From: Gonatopus flavifemur
Taxonomy: Eukaryota; Arthropoda; Insecta; Hymenoptera; Dryinidae
Direction: 5' to 3'
DNA: 64,000 bases
Assembly (NCBI GenBank): GCA_018340375.1
Contig: JAFFJZ010000002.1
Span: forward strand, 26,802,001-26,866,000
The notes under the pieces were generated by a model, which ran no database searches, was not told the origin of the DNA, and saw only the letters and a list, made by a program, of their open reading frames with translations. Every line of letters begins with the position of its first letter. The stretch's first letter is position 1. The position numbers and the translations under genes are program-made. Below, piece after piece: positions 32,808 through 44,765 of the stretch.

Positions 32808-33777
32808 CAGCATGCTTAGAAGATGGTATGAAAGAAAGACAAAACAAAACAAATTAAACGGAATTCCACATTATTCCATCTGATGATTTGTTTTCTTTGA
32901 CAGGGCACCGAGTTCGAGAACTGCCCTTGAATGTTATGAAGAATAAACGAGTAGTCGTATTTGATTTGTTTTAACGCACGAATTAGACTTCATTGATTCG
33001 TAGGATAGACATGAGTTTACTGAGCGTACTGACGCACAATATTTGCGGAACCGGTGCACAGAGTTTATTGAAGTACGAGAATCATTGAGCAATTAGACTC
33101 ATCAAATATCACACATAATTAATGATGTTGTCATGAATGGAGAGACATAGACTCATAGAACATTGTCCATTCCAAATTTCCCTCTTTTCAACCTTTGAAT
33201 TTTATTAATCAATTGTGAACCAATGATATGAAAGCATGAAACATTACCAGTTGCGGTAATGTATGCTTACGTCAATGTCGATACGGTAATGCCTACATTC
33301 ATGTACCCATAGGCTATCCTCATTTCCCTTCCAGCTCCATTCTGCGGTTTAAAATAATTCACTCGAATCATATTATGCCTCTTCCCAAATCGCTTTCATG
33401 CAAAAGAGACGGATTGTTCTTTGGAATACATTATTAGGATGTCGAAAAGTATCAAAGTGGGAAGCATTTCTTACTGCTTGCGTTATACGGAATTTTTATA
33501 TTCCACCATAATTGCATGTGCTCGCGTGAATGATGATTCCATATTTGCCTAATGTATATTCATTTTGCATATAAAATGGATAATTTATCCACGGAGAAGT
33601 TCAAGATCATTCTCATTCAATTATGATATGGACCATCGAGGATTCCTATTGCTATGATGAACGCATTGATGATTTTTCTGAATTTTTAACCGCCGAAAAA
33701 CGTTCGGCTGTGTTCAAAGATTCGATTGGTATAGAAAATGTGATTAACAATGAGGTTCTCGCATGGAACAACAGTTT
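32808..33777. other. AT-rich stretch, no recognised gene
   Basis: No element ends and no defensible exon. The 63-codon frame at 33623-33814 runs into the next element and has no recognisable motif. Confidence 0.3.
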
Positions 33778-33815
33778 CCCCAGTAGAAATATAATCAGTT
33801 TTCCCTATTACTGAT

Positions 33816-34225
33816 CAGGGATGGGCAGCCTCAATTAATTTTTGTACTTGAAGTACTTTTTTCTGTCAAGTACTTTCCTATTTCTACAAAATAGAGAATT
33901 TGAATGTCAAATTATAAAGTACTTGACAAGAAAATAGTATATTGTTCATCAAGGGGGGAAATTTCCCACTTCTCCCCGAGGTGAACATACTATTTTTTCC
34001 CACAACTGCAAGGAAAGTGAAAATCATCTGTTTAATTGCATATAAAATATTCATATGCATATTTCAAAACGAAAAGATAGTTTGTATTTTCCTCCCGCTG
34101 TGACACATTCGCTTGGAATTCAGCACTTTCTCCCCTAAAAATAGGTCGGAAAACATCAACTTTCCGTGCAGGTGTGGGAAAAAGTACTTTAAGTACAAAA
34201 AAGTAATTGAGGCTGCCCATCTCTG
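33816..34225. mobile_element. hAT-type non-autonomous element with 8-bp target duplication
   Basis: The left end CAGGGATGGGCAGCCTCAAT is mirrored by TGAGGCTGCCCATCTCTG. The inverted repeats extend about 45 bp and include ACTTGAAGTACTTTTT-like sequence. A perfect 8-bp duplication, TTACTGAT, flanks it at 33808-33815 and 34226-34233. CAGGGATGGGC ends and 8-bp duplications are hallmarks of hAT transposons. At 410 bp it has no transposase. Confidence 0.9.
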
Positions 34226-36044
34226 TTACTGATGGAGGACTGATTAGGAAAAACTAATCAGGAAAAACTGACCACTAACTTATTGGGAACTGATTTGTCT
34301 AATATAGCCTTTATTCACAAGGAACATTAATAGCGTGAATGTTTATAAAAAATATTCGATTTAAAAAACATATTGATTGTGATCAAAGTGATATTTTTCA
34401 ATTGAAAAAGTATACCTATTTTGGATATATGTCTTATTCAAATTAACTAATTTTCTCCATTGTGACTATTCAATTGAATATTTCATCGTTTCCGAAAATT
34501 TTTTATCTCAGTGTAATAATTATCGATGAAAAGTATGAATTTGAAAGAATATCAGTGTTTAGAATCAGTAATTACTTTGTGTGGGATTAAAAATATATGA
34601 AAAAATATCCTGTGAAGGGATAAAAATACATTTTTCCGTAGTCCATTGTTGAATCAACGAAGAAATTTATTTGAATCCGAATATTCGCTGTTTTTAGGGA
34701 CTCACTGAACCTTCGAAGATTCAAAATTTCAAACTTTTTTATGCGTTCAGTACCGAGTATTTTGGTCGAAAAAAATGCCACCAGATAAAGCCATCTATGC
34801 GCTCGTATGCAGTTGAAGAATATCTACTTACAAGTCATGAAAAATGCAAAGAATGAGTCAAAAATTTTTCATGTTGAAAAATTATTTAGGAATTCAATTA
34901 TTTCAATATAAATCTAGTCAGTTTGCTAGTTGGCTGTGTGATTTCAATCTTTGATATAAAATAATAAGGACTGCGTTATATTGTATGAACCATATAAATT
35001 TTATTCGATTCATACTTGATTTTGATGGGAAAATCGTTGTAACCCTTGATTTCTTCGATCAGTCCCTAAAAACAGCGAATATTTGGACAGTATCAAATAA
35101 ATTTCTTCGTTGATTCAACCATGGACTACGGAAAAATGAATTTTCATTTTTTCATAAATTTTTTTTAACAAGAAAATAAAATACGATCGTTTTAAAATTT
35201 TTACATGTTTTTATCAGTGTTTTGAAATATAGAAAAAAATTTTTTTTAGCTTATTTTACAATAATTTGTTTTTAATTTTTGACGTCAGAGTGGAGTCCTC
35301 GAAAAAAAGATGAGCTGGTTCGGGGAAGCACACAGCCTTCCGAAGTCATCTGAAATAAAAAATTCAAAAAGATTATTATTCTGCAGACTTTATTTTAATG
35401 AACTAACCTATAATATACATTAAAAAAAAAATGGCGGACTTGTGAAAAAAGTTCTCAAAATCTAATTTTTTTTCTTAATAAATTGTTTGAATAAAATAGT
35501 TTATTATTAAACAATCAAACGTTTTAAAGGTTACATATTTAGATGTGTGTGTCTAGAATAACGGGTGAAATTTTTAGTCAAATCGGTTGAATAGTTTTGA
35601 GTCAGTGCTTCCCCGAAATTTCGAGAACATGCTTTTGAGAAAAACGCGTTTAAAGTTTTGACAATAGATTTTTTATAAAAAAATTATACTTACATTAATC
35701 AGCTAATCAAGTCTAAGGGGAGGGTAAATACGTATAACTGCGTATACGTATTGTATACGGGACATTAACAAAGGGTCCGGTCAGAACAGCTGCTGCTGAC
35801 GTGTCACACGCTTTCATACACACTACGGCGCGCTCTCTTATTTTAGCTATGACTTTGAAAATATTTAAAATTTCGGTCTGAAATTCTTAGAGTATATTTT
35901 TAAGATGTTTTTCTTCCGAAAAATGTAAAAAAAAACCCGATTTTTTGAACCCGTCACACCGGGCTACTACCTTAATCGTACACAAAGTAATGATTGATTC
36001 TAAACACTGATATTCTTTTAAATCCATACTTTTCGATAATTATC

Positions 36045-36257
36045 ACACTGAGATAAAAAATTTTCGGAAACGATAAAATATTCAATTGAATAGTCACAAT
36101 GGAGAAAATTAGTTGATTTGAATAAAATTCTATTCTTTTTCATTGAATCAATTGAATATCTATTCTCATTCACAAAATATGACATATAGACAAGTATTTT
36201 ATTGCTACCATTCAATTAAATATTTTATTGTTTCAGTAATTTTTCTCTCAGTCTAAC
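36045..36257. repeat. CACTGAGATAAAAAATTTTC repeat within the right arm
   Basis: CACTGAGATAAAAAATTTTC at the left and AGTAATTTTTCTCTCAGTC at the right are inverted, so this part of the arm may itself be a foldback element of the CACTGAGAAAA terminal type. Part of it is present in inverse in the left arm near 34430-34518. Confidence 0.45.
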
Positions 36258-36386
36258 AAATTTCTTGTCAGTTACTGCTCAGTGCCTTATCAATTACTAA
36301 TAAACGCCATATGAGGTACAGTTTTCCTGATTAGTCCCTCGTTGGTGAGAGCATTACATCCCTCACCGGTTACTGGTAAGTTTTCC

Positions 36387-36465
36387 TGATCAGTGTCTCA
36401 CCAGTAAGAAGGATGAACTGATCAGTGTCTCGCCAGTAAGAAGGATGAACTGATCAGTGTCTCAC
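36387..36465. repeat. 32-bp tandem repeat, ~2.5 copies
   Basis: Units start at 36387, 36419 and 36451 with TGATCAGTGTCTCACC or TGATCAGTGTCTCGCC followed by AGTAAGAAGGATGAAC. The units are nearly identical. It lies at the right end of the 33778-36493 element. Confidence 0.9.
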
Positions 36466-36493
36466 AGTTTACTAGTGAAAATTTCTACCAAGG

Positions 36494-39400
36494 TTGTAAC
36501 GACATTACTGTGAAAGATAACTGCGAGGGGAAAAAAAATATCAGGAGAACATGAATTAAGGAAGAACATCAAAGATAATGATAAATTCGTTATTGAATAA
36601 TTTTAATGATCTTATACTCGCTGAATTAATGATTGAATGATCCGTATTATTTTACAATGATTGAGTCCAACGACTTTGTCGGGTCTCACAATATTCAGAA
36701 GATATTACAAATAATTTATAAATACAAGCTCTAATGGAGAGAGACGGAGAGAAATAACAAAAAAAATGAGAATAGAATAAGCGCTTATCTTGGCTACGCA
36801 GAACCACCGCAATGCTGATGAAGAATTCTCTTTTATGCTTCTCTTTTGGTTACAAGTAATCCTTTACTATACTCCAGGACTATTATTTAGGGCCGTCTCT
36901 TCCAAGTTTCCATCGACGCTGTCATAGAATTTTGCTTTACACGTAATGACGTGTTGCATAATTGCTACCAATAGTCCTTATATATCTTATATCGTATCGT
37001 AGACCAAGCTTTCTTCCTTGGGTTTTCCCGTGAAAAAATGGTCAGATCAACCATGTACCAACGTGATGAGGACTAATCATGCCCAATTACGCTTGATTAT
37101 GCTCCATTACACATGAGAAATTCATACAAAATCAATAAGTTTTTTGTAAGGAACGAAACTATCATAATGTTATCGAACACTCATTTATTGTTGATCATTT
37201 CTACTTATTGTGCTCATGCCGTTCCCATTTTCTAGTTTGCAGTTTTCAGGCATGATCATGCGTGATCAGGCTTACGTGCCTGCGTTTGGGGCCGATTTAG
37301 CATGATCAAGGATATGTATGTGTGATAGAAAAATCAACACAGAGCTATTTTGTATGAATATTCCTCAGTTGGTGAAATTTTGCATGATAACGAGCGAGAA
37401 TGGTTTATCAGGCATGATCGCTGGTGGTTGAGCTTGATCACGGGTTTCTACATGGGTACAAAATTGAAGCCTTCGAAGTGATGACAAAGCTCAAAAATGA
37501 ACGACCAGGTGTTATCAGGCTCACTCACGTGCAATCAGTATTGAACACGAATAATTTTGTCGAAAGACGTCCATGATCAGGCCTGAACACGCATAATCAG
37601 ACCTGAACGTTTTCTTCACGGGTCTAATAATCTTTTCTTCTCCTCCCCTCCTCCTTCTTGTACCTCTCCCCCTACACTCATACTCTATATTCATGTGTTA
37701 CAAGTTAATTCTTCGTCTCTCTGATCTACTTATATTTAGATCTTTCATTCATTTACATAGAAATCACATAAATGAAACATGAAAATCGGAAATTCTCTTG
37801 TGCATCGGCTGCTCAGATGCTCTCCTTCCTTGCTCCTTGATATTCATACATATTTTGAGTTGCGGTATCATATTGATTTCCCATAACTCTTGCTACTAAT
37901 AACTATTCCACCATCGCATTCATCTTTCACATTGGTGACTACTCTATTTTTCTTTTCCACCCCTCGCTCACTCTTCTCAGAATCCTGTTCACCATTATAA
38001 TGTTATCACATATTTCATTCTTCATCCTTCCGAAATTGAATTATCGTCAATATATTATGGCAAAAAATCTTCACAGATGAGTTCATCGAATACAAGCTGG
38101 AATCAGGATGTCGCCAATGTATCGGATATGAAACATCGGGTATCTTCGAATATCATTGCAAAATAATCACATGAAAGTTATAATAAAACTGTAGACGAAC
38201 GGAAAGCTATCGAAAGATGACATTTCTGAAGATAATAAAAATTACATTGATTAAAGTCGATTCAAGTGATTAAAGGAACATGTGCGCTACGTTAATGGTC
38301 AAAGTAGGATGGTATGTCATGTTCAATGTTTAACGGAGCGTACTGAACGAATCGATTTAATTGCTGTTCTCTTCTATCGTCTCTGGATAGTTGCATTACA
38401 TGTACCACGACATTTATTCTGCTTGATCAGTTTTCCTCGCTGAAATACTATTGTAACGATGAACGATTGAAAGATAAGGCACTTGCCACAGTTATTCATA
38501 AATGTGAAAAATGGAATGAATGGAGAGAACTGATGAACAATAAGAGGAAATGAATTCTTCATAACCGGGAATGAGCAATATTTCACAATATCCAATAACC
38601 AGGAATTAATTGGAAGAACCAAAAATTCGTTTCATACATGACCTATTCCCCCTTGTCATGGACCTTGGACTTCAAATGGTATCGGACCATGAATTTCCAA
38701 CAAAATAAGGATCAAATGGGAATGAGGTTTCGTTTTTGTCATAACTTTCATCGTTATCTATGAAATAGTGCGAATAATTATAGAATTAGTTGATATACAT
38801 GGCACGTTTGGATCACTTGTCATATTTGTACTGTATGGACAATTCACTCTATAGATTATCGAGATCTACATTACACTTTGCAGATTAGACCAAGATTGTG
38901 GTGATTAGAGGGAACTGAGGCTAGTTTACGCTCTCAATTAGGATCACCAATATAATATCTGTACCTATGCTCCTGTTTCGAAATGAGACAACATAAATTT
39001 TGACTATTATTGGAATAATTCAGAATTCAAATCTATCATTGGATCATGAAAAGTGGGTTCAAATCTTGATGCTTGAATTGGAATGATAATTGAGATCTTG
39101 GAGATATTGGTTCGAAATTTCAATTTAATGATCTTAGAAACCTTTGAGAAACAAATTCATTTACTTGGAACAAAAGAACAATGCTATTCCTCGTCAATGG
39201 AAGAACAATAGCACTTTTAGAGACTCGTGAAATCTTCATCACACTGAGAAAATTATGGGACATTTTTCCTCTCTTCAATAGGGGATTATATTTTCCAATT
39301 ATGAGGGGATTTGTTATTTGCCCAAAATCGGGAAATCTTCCTCTCACTCTTGTGGATTCTCTAACAGCACACTCACCGATGTCTACGTCGCATCTCCGTG

Positions 39401-39745
39401 GTCCTCCTTTGAGAGGATGGTTAAAAGGGAGACGTAGAAACAAGGTGAAGGAACGGAGAATCGACGTAGAGGCGACGGAGGAATGTCGCGATCGGTAGTT
39501 GTGCTGTACGAGGTATTTCTCTGTTGAAGAGTACCTCTTTCAAAAATGGAGGGACAACGCTCAGTGCTGTAGCAAAAAGTTCCTCAGGCTTGGAAGATGA
39601 TTGCTACCATCATTTTTTGAGGAAAAATTTACCGACTATTTTCTTCGAGTCTCTTCGAGTACAAACTTATTTTAGTGAGTAGAAACAGCTGATTCAATGC
39701 GTCCAATTCCAAGATGATTCTATTCCCGACATTCTTTCTTTTTAA
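36494..39745. other. Long AT-rich stretch; ATGATCA-rich patch at 37215-37620
   Basis: No gene is recognised in 3.2 kb. Between about 37045 and 37620 the words ATGATCA, GCATGATC, GTGATCAGGC and CAGGCATGATC recur on both strands, probably an old dispersed repeat like the AGATCAGGCATGCCTGAT patch near 8010. At 39181-39498 there are overlapping frames on both strands (about 105 codons each), partly GC-richer, with no recognisable domain. Confidence 0.35.
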
Positions 39746-40028
39746 GGGGACTAGAGCATGGGGGAGTAGGGGAGGGGAAAAGTCAAAATTGCGCGAACTT
39801 TTTCCAGAAGGTACGTAATTAATATATGTTTAAGATTTCTGAAGGCTAAAAAATGAAATAGTACAATTTTATTTTTTAGCCTCCAGAAATCGTTTGAAAA
39901 TCCCAAGTGCGCAGCAGTGCGTAATCATTATAATTTGTGCCAAATACGTATTAATTACGTACCTTTCGGGAAAAGTTCACGCAAAATTGGACTTTTCCCC
40001 TCCCCCACTTCCCCATGCTCTGGTCCCC
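39746..40028. mobile_element. PIF/Harbinger-like foldback element, TAA target duplication
   Basis: GGGGACTAGAGCATGGGGGA is mirrored by CCCCCACTTCCCCATGCTCT-GGTCCCC at the right. Arms of about 100 bp include AAAAGTC/GACTTTT, GGTACGTAATTAATA/TATTAATTACGTACC and AGATTTCTGAAGGCTAAAAA-type pairs. TAA flanks both sides (39743-39745 and 40029-40031). A 3-bp TWA duplication and GGGG-type ends suggest PIF/Harbinger. A related element is at 56133-56745. Confidence 0.75.
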
Positions 40029-41188
40029 TAACATGTTCTAGGAACATTCTTCCATCCCTCATCACCCGGAAACGATGTTAGAATTCGAACATGTACAAAC
40101 TTGCATTGATTTTGAAAGTAAGTACGAATCAAACAATGAAACTAGCATATTCGATAAAAAGTGCGAATAATATTTGATTCATTTCAAGATTGCTGGGATC
40201 ATTTTTTCTCATGTCTTCTGTAATCTAAACGAAGAGTTGTAGTTATTACTATGTCGAGGTGTTTGTGACAACAAATTGCTCGTCAGTCACTGATAAATAC
40301 CTCATCAGTTTCTCGCTAATGTCTTCTCAGTTAGCCAGATTAGTCCTCCTTCAATGAGAGCGTTACATTCCCCGTCGGTTACTTCCAAGTTCTTCCGATT
40401 AGCGAAAACTCTCGACAAAGGGAAATTGAAATTTCACAGGCGATAGATGAAATGAATCAAATGTAATCTCATACGATCCTCCGTTCAAAAACACACCGCT
40501 CGACACATGACAGAAAGATCTCACCGCCTTTCATCTCATCATCCCTATTTCCCATTCCTCATTGGTCTTTCAAACTTTCTTTTTTATCATCCTTTCCCTC
40601 CTCGCTTATGCAATTCCAATGGCACAAATACATGTGGCCGGTAACACTCACACACTAAAGATAATGGCACGTAGCCAAAACAATCGCCAGCCGCTAAATT
40701 TCCAGTCAACAAACATTGGCTCGCAGCCAGACGCTATCCTACAACCAGGACTGCTCTTCACGGCTCGAGACTTTTATTCTGGCACTGAAGTCGTTGATGG
40801 CGATAGTAGCGGCGTTGGCGTTGATGTTGACGTCGACACCAACGCTTAGGGATGATCGCTGATTTGATTTTTCTTCCCACGTAACTATGAAAAGTGTTTT
40901 GCGATTGACTTGATTCATATCAATTTGTGTTCGCTCTTGATTACTTCAAGTCTCGTTTTTCTTTCTATTGCGCGTTCTGTTTCTTCTCTTCGATGCATTC
41001 ACGCTTTCTTCTATCCCTCCGCTTTCTAATTCAGTTTTTCATTTTATGGGAAGTGAAATGTTGATAGAAGACGTGTTTGAAAAAATTAAATTCAGAATAT
41101 AGAGAATTCGTTTATGCAGGAGATTTGAAAAGTCTCAAGTTCTTAAGATGCGATATGATGATTGGTGCATACAAATGAGGATGAATTC
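40029..41188. other. Stretch with one GC-richer candidate frame
   Basis: About 40255-40410 resembles the right end of the 33778-36493 element (CAGTCACTGATAA, ATTAGTCCTCC, GAGAGCGTTACAT versus GAGAGCATTACAT), so a fragment of that family is present. The remainder holds the candidate frame at 40511-40849 and pyrimidine-rich sequence. Confidence 0.35.
40511..40849 (+). other. Candidate coding exon or small secreted protein, unrecognised
   Basis: The frame is open from 40511 to a TAG at 40847-40849; the first ATG in frame is at 40616. A hydrophobic run, FQTFFFIILSLLAYAIP, resembles a signal or membrane segment, but no ATG precedes it in frame, so it would need an upstream exon. The 3' half is GC-richer than its surroundings (GLLFTARDFYSGTEVVDGDS, then a Val-Asp-rich tail). 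The hydrophobic part is also a pyrimidine-rich tract and might instead be an intron end. No family is recognised. Confidence 0.25.
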
Positions 41189-41447
41189 TACACTGGGAGA
41201 AATAATTACTATCAGCAATAACATATTGTGGTGTTTCAAGAGATCCATCTCTTAAAAAATTTGTACTCTTGATACAAGAAAATTTTCTTAAAACTAAAAA
41301 TGTGTTTCTTGAATTGAAAAAATATTTTCTTGATCCAAGGGAATTTCACTTGAGCTTGCAACATATCAGCTGTAATCAAGAATATGTATTCTTGCGAATA
41401 TTCAAGAATATATTTTCTTGGTATTAGTAATTATTTCTCTCAGTGTA
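41189..41447. mobile_element. 259-bp foldback element, TACACTGGGAGAAATAATTA ends
   Basis: TACACTGGGAGAAATAATTA is mirrored by TAATTATTTCTCTCAGTGTA. The interior repeats CAAGAAAATTTTCTTG, TTCTTGAATT and ATTCAAGAATAT palindromic words. Confidence 0.75.
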
Positions 41448-41655
41448 CGGCTCGGTTGCACAAATTCTTCATTCGAGTGTGAATTCATTGGTTTGATTCA
41501 TGCGAATTTTCCATTCGACTGAAAATATGTGGGATGTTCTTGCATATCTCATTACTCTTTGCTAAGTTTCATTTTTCATGAAAATTCGGGTGGAATTCAT
41601 CTGTATTCGAATTCGGTCTTTGATATTCAGAATTCGTAATTGATCGTCGTCTCTT

Positions 41656-41838
41656 CACTGTAAAAAGTTTGACTGAAAGTGGCTGCATCTTACTTGAAAA
41701 CTTGACTGAAATTCAGTCTTTTCCATTCTATCGGCATTTGATTTGGATGCTTACTTTCAGCTGAAATAGGGCTAGTTTTGGCTACATCTCAAAATAAGCC
41801 GATATTAAGGTTGGAAGTGGGGTTTACTTCTTACTGTG
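41656..41838. mobile_element. CACTGTAAAAAG element (copy 2, inverted relative to 29223-29406)
   Basis: Aligns over nearly its whole length with the reverse complement of 29223-29406. Two copies with the same borders define an element of about 183 bp. The interior includes TTTCAGCTGAAA. No target duplication is clear. Confidence 0.75.
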
Positions 41839-44041
41839 TTCTTAATAATCAATCTCATCTTGATGATCTACTACTTACTTCTCAATGCTGAGAGTAGTTT
41901 CATTCACGATGAATCAAAGCGGGAAACATTGCATTTTTCAAAATGAGATATCATTCTCACAACGTTAGAGTTTGTGTAGATCATAAACACGCATGTTCTG
42001 AATATATTCTCAGAATTTTCTGATAATATTTGAAATTAGGGTGACTGAAGTTTTATCGTGTCTCATGGGTATCATTTCACAACTGAATGAAAAATTAATC
42101 CAGGGAGAGATGATTAATTATAAAGAATTAGAGCAACATGGGATGATGGGAGAACTCCAAATTTAATAAATAATATCATCTACTTCAAAGTCACTCCAAG
42201 TATTGAATTACGTTTGGAGGTTTTTAGGCTCTATCGATTTCTTCTCGAGATTTAATATTCTCCCGGATTCTCCTCGTAAACTCACTGTTCTATGCAGATT
42301 TGGAATCTCAGCAATTATTCGTTATATAGCGTACAAGAAAAAGCTTTTATCGAGTTATATTGACAATTAATCGAATGAAACTTTGGGAAACTCTTAAATC
42401 TTACAGTTTGCACCAACTTTTCTTGCAACAAGCTTTGGCGCTCTAATATTCACAGTTTTACTTTATGTGGAACCGCAATCAGCTCTCCTAAAATAATGTA
42501 TGGCCAGCTTAGTGGCATAGTTGTCAATACAAGTTTTCGACGACTTTATATGCTTCAATTGCGGTTCATTAACTTCTGGATAATAGTCCAACATTTCCGT
42601 GGAGTAGGCAATAATGAGTTCAAAGTTTTTGTATACAGTGGATAAATAAGTTATGTAGATTCTTCTCGAACACCGGGAGTTCATGAAAAGATTCATTCCG
42701 AACTATCATAACGGGAACTCTTGCAGAATTTTATGAGGATGAATTTATAAATAATTCCTCACGGTTGAAGAGGAACAAGCGTGTTGTGCTGTTCATTATA
42801 TTTATCAACACATTTTTGAGCAAATTTTAATTTACTTCCGGGTATCGTATGAACGCATCTGAATAATAACATTGTAACGAATCATTATCAATTCGCATAT
42901 TGCTCTTTCTCTTTTATCTGACTTCACATTTCTACTTACAGATTTCTTATGATTCTCCTCTTCATCGAGAAAATTGTATACTTGAATTTATTTGAATTGA
43001 CTAAATTTTGTTTGAATCAACTAAATGTCTATTTAAATATGAACCTGCTAGAGTTGTAGTTAGATCAAATAAAACATTTATGTTCTATTTTGATACCTCT
43101 ACGATTTCTTCCCATCGATCGCAAGAGTAGATTCTCATTTTTTTTGTACCCTTATAGTTCAGCAAACCAACGCATATGAAGCTAATTCAATTATATTCGT
43201 ACGCTTTATATCGCCCACGCAGATCCCTGTAGTGATTTGATTGGTCATTTTCGATAAATTTCATCAAATCGACAAATCAGATAACTAGAACAATTTGGAA
43301 CACGCTTCAGCTCAGTAGCACACAAAGACCCACTCTTTAATCTGCTCGCCATCACGCTGCCATTGTTATTCTTGTGTAACCGGCTGATACAACAAGCGTT
43401 TATATAAATCCACACCACTCTCACGATTTCAGAGGATTCCACGATCAGACCTTCTAATTTGGTGTACGAAATCTTCTGTAAAACATGCATTGTGTGTTCT
43501 TGTCAAAAGCATCTCACACTTCACAATTTTTACAAAAATGTTTCTTCGCAGGATAACTCAAATTCAACATTTACGTTCTGGAATCAAAGAATGTTGGAAA
43601 CATAACCTAGTGGTATTAACATGAGTGATATTTTGCTGAATGTCTCAAAATGATCCATATTTTATGCAACATTGTCAGATGTTTCGTTATAGATCCTTTT
43701 TGAAGATACCTTTCGGATATGTTTCAGATGTATCGAGGAAGATATCTGAGAGGTATCTCATAATGTTGAGTGACATATCTTTTGGAACTTGACCGAGGAG
43801 CAACTTGGAGGTCAAGAAATAAGTGAAACTGGAACATAAAACCGTTGTATTATTCCAGAACAAATTAAACGACTTGAAATTTTCTACCGATGATTTCATT
43901 GAAACACCAAAATCAAAAATCAAGTGATACTTTTCACAAAACTCCCGATTCAGGAGAATAACCCAGAGAAAAAACAATTAGATTATTAACGGCAAATAAT
44001 GAAAATCTGTTGAATAATCCATATTCGAACTATACACACAG
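41839..44041. other. AT-rich stretch with a partial 15288-15539-type repeat
   Basis: About 42964-43110 matches the left half of 15288-15539 (ATCGAGAAAATTGTATACTT, TTGACTAAATTTTGTTTGAAT). Otherwise nothing is recognised; the minus-strand frames at 42463-42696, 43245-43490 and 43687-43977 show no known domain. Confidence 0.3.
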
Positions 44042-44384
44042 GTTGCAACGACGACGATGACGACTACTGCTATCGTGTGCGAAACTTTCGCGAATGCAGT
44101 GAAGGAGATCGCACTTCTTCGTGTATCGAATCCTCAGAGTACGAATGATCAGGCACTGGAAGAGACCGATTACGTGACACGAGAATCAAGCGGATGGATA
44201 CAGAATGGAGCAGAATGCAATAACCTTCCTTCGCGCTCGGTTCCACTACCCCGTTGCTGCTCACAACATGACACACCGACGCGACGCACGTTCAACCTCG
44301 TTACAGCGCTTGGATCGGTCACACCTTGACCGTGTTCAGGGTCAGAATAGATCCAACCATGAAGACTCCTCGCATGATCCACAA
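44042..44384 (+). other. Candidate host exon, GC-richer, with plausible splice borders
   Basis: This block of about 340 bp is distinctly GC- and CpG-richer than its surroundings and belongs to none of the repeats recognised here. It is preceded by an acceptor-like end (ACACACAG at 44034-44041) and followed by a good donor (CAA then GTATGT from 44385). Three plus-strand frames were considered. One is open from the acceptor to 44329 (about 95 residues, beginning VATTTMTTTAIVCETF). Another starts at an ATG at 44205, contains RARFHYPVAAHNMTHRRD and SHLDRVQGQNRSNHE, and runs open through the donor. A third closes early. No protein family is recognised, so it might be a 5' coding exon starting at 44205, or untranslated exon. 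Confidence 0.35.
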
Positions 44385-44467
44385 GTATGTACACTTTTCG
44401 TTCTTATTGTACTTTATTTTGGAATTGCACACAGGCATTTATTACGATGAAGAATTTTTATTGAATT

Positions 44468-44647
44468 CCCAAGTAGCACAACAGGTTAGAAATGCTGATT
44501 AGGTTCTTGGAAGTTGTGTGAAATGTGCATAGAACATACTTATCTAGAACAGTCTTTTTCGAATTCACTCAAAACAGTCCACCTGCACATTCTATGCATG
44601 ATCACAGAAAGAACGCAGGATGTTTGAAAAGCTTTAGTGCTACTTGG
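44468..44647. mobile_element. CCCAAGTAGCAC element
   Basis: CCCAAGTAGCACAACAGG at the left is mirrored by GCTTTAGTGCTACTTGG at the right. TGTGCATAGAACATAC and GCACATTCTATGCATG pair inside. It has the same terminal type as 5611-5928. Confidence 0.65.
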
Positions 44648-44765
44648 AAAATTGGGGATGGACAGTCGGAGAGTTCTTTCGTATTCTCTGAGGATTTGCA
44701 GTTAGAAGTCCTCTTTATTAACTGCATATGAAGATATATATTTACAGGAGATGAAAGGTACCCTT

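Larger units (their letters stand above)
33778..36493. mobile_element. ~2.7-kb large inverted-repeat element, CCCAGTAGAAAT-type ends
   Basis: CCCCAGTAGAAAT at the left is mirrored by ATTTCTACCAAGG at the right, the same terminal type as 16727-16895. Long arms pair: GGACTGATTAGGAAAA/TTTTCCTGATTAGTCC, and a stretch of about 150 bp at 34430-34580 with its inverse at 35975-36125 (for example AATATTTCATCGTTTCCG, TTTTTTATCTCAGTGT, ATCAGTGTTTAGAATCA). A second, inner inverted repeat pairs 34620-34710 with about 35050-35145 (GTAGTCCATTGTTGAATCAA, AGCGAATATT). A hAT-like element (33816-34225) sits just inside the left end. The centre (35150-35960) is AT-rich without a protein. Confidence 0.6.

Noticed and set aside
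36387..36465. CRISPR-like array
   Set aside because: The 32-bp units are directly contiguous tandem copies with no spacers, and the context is eukaryotic.
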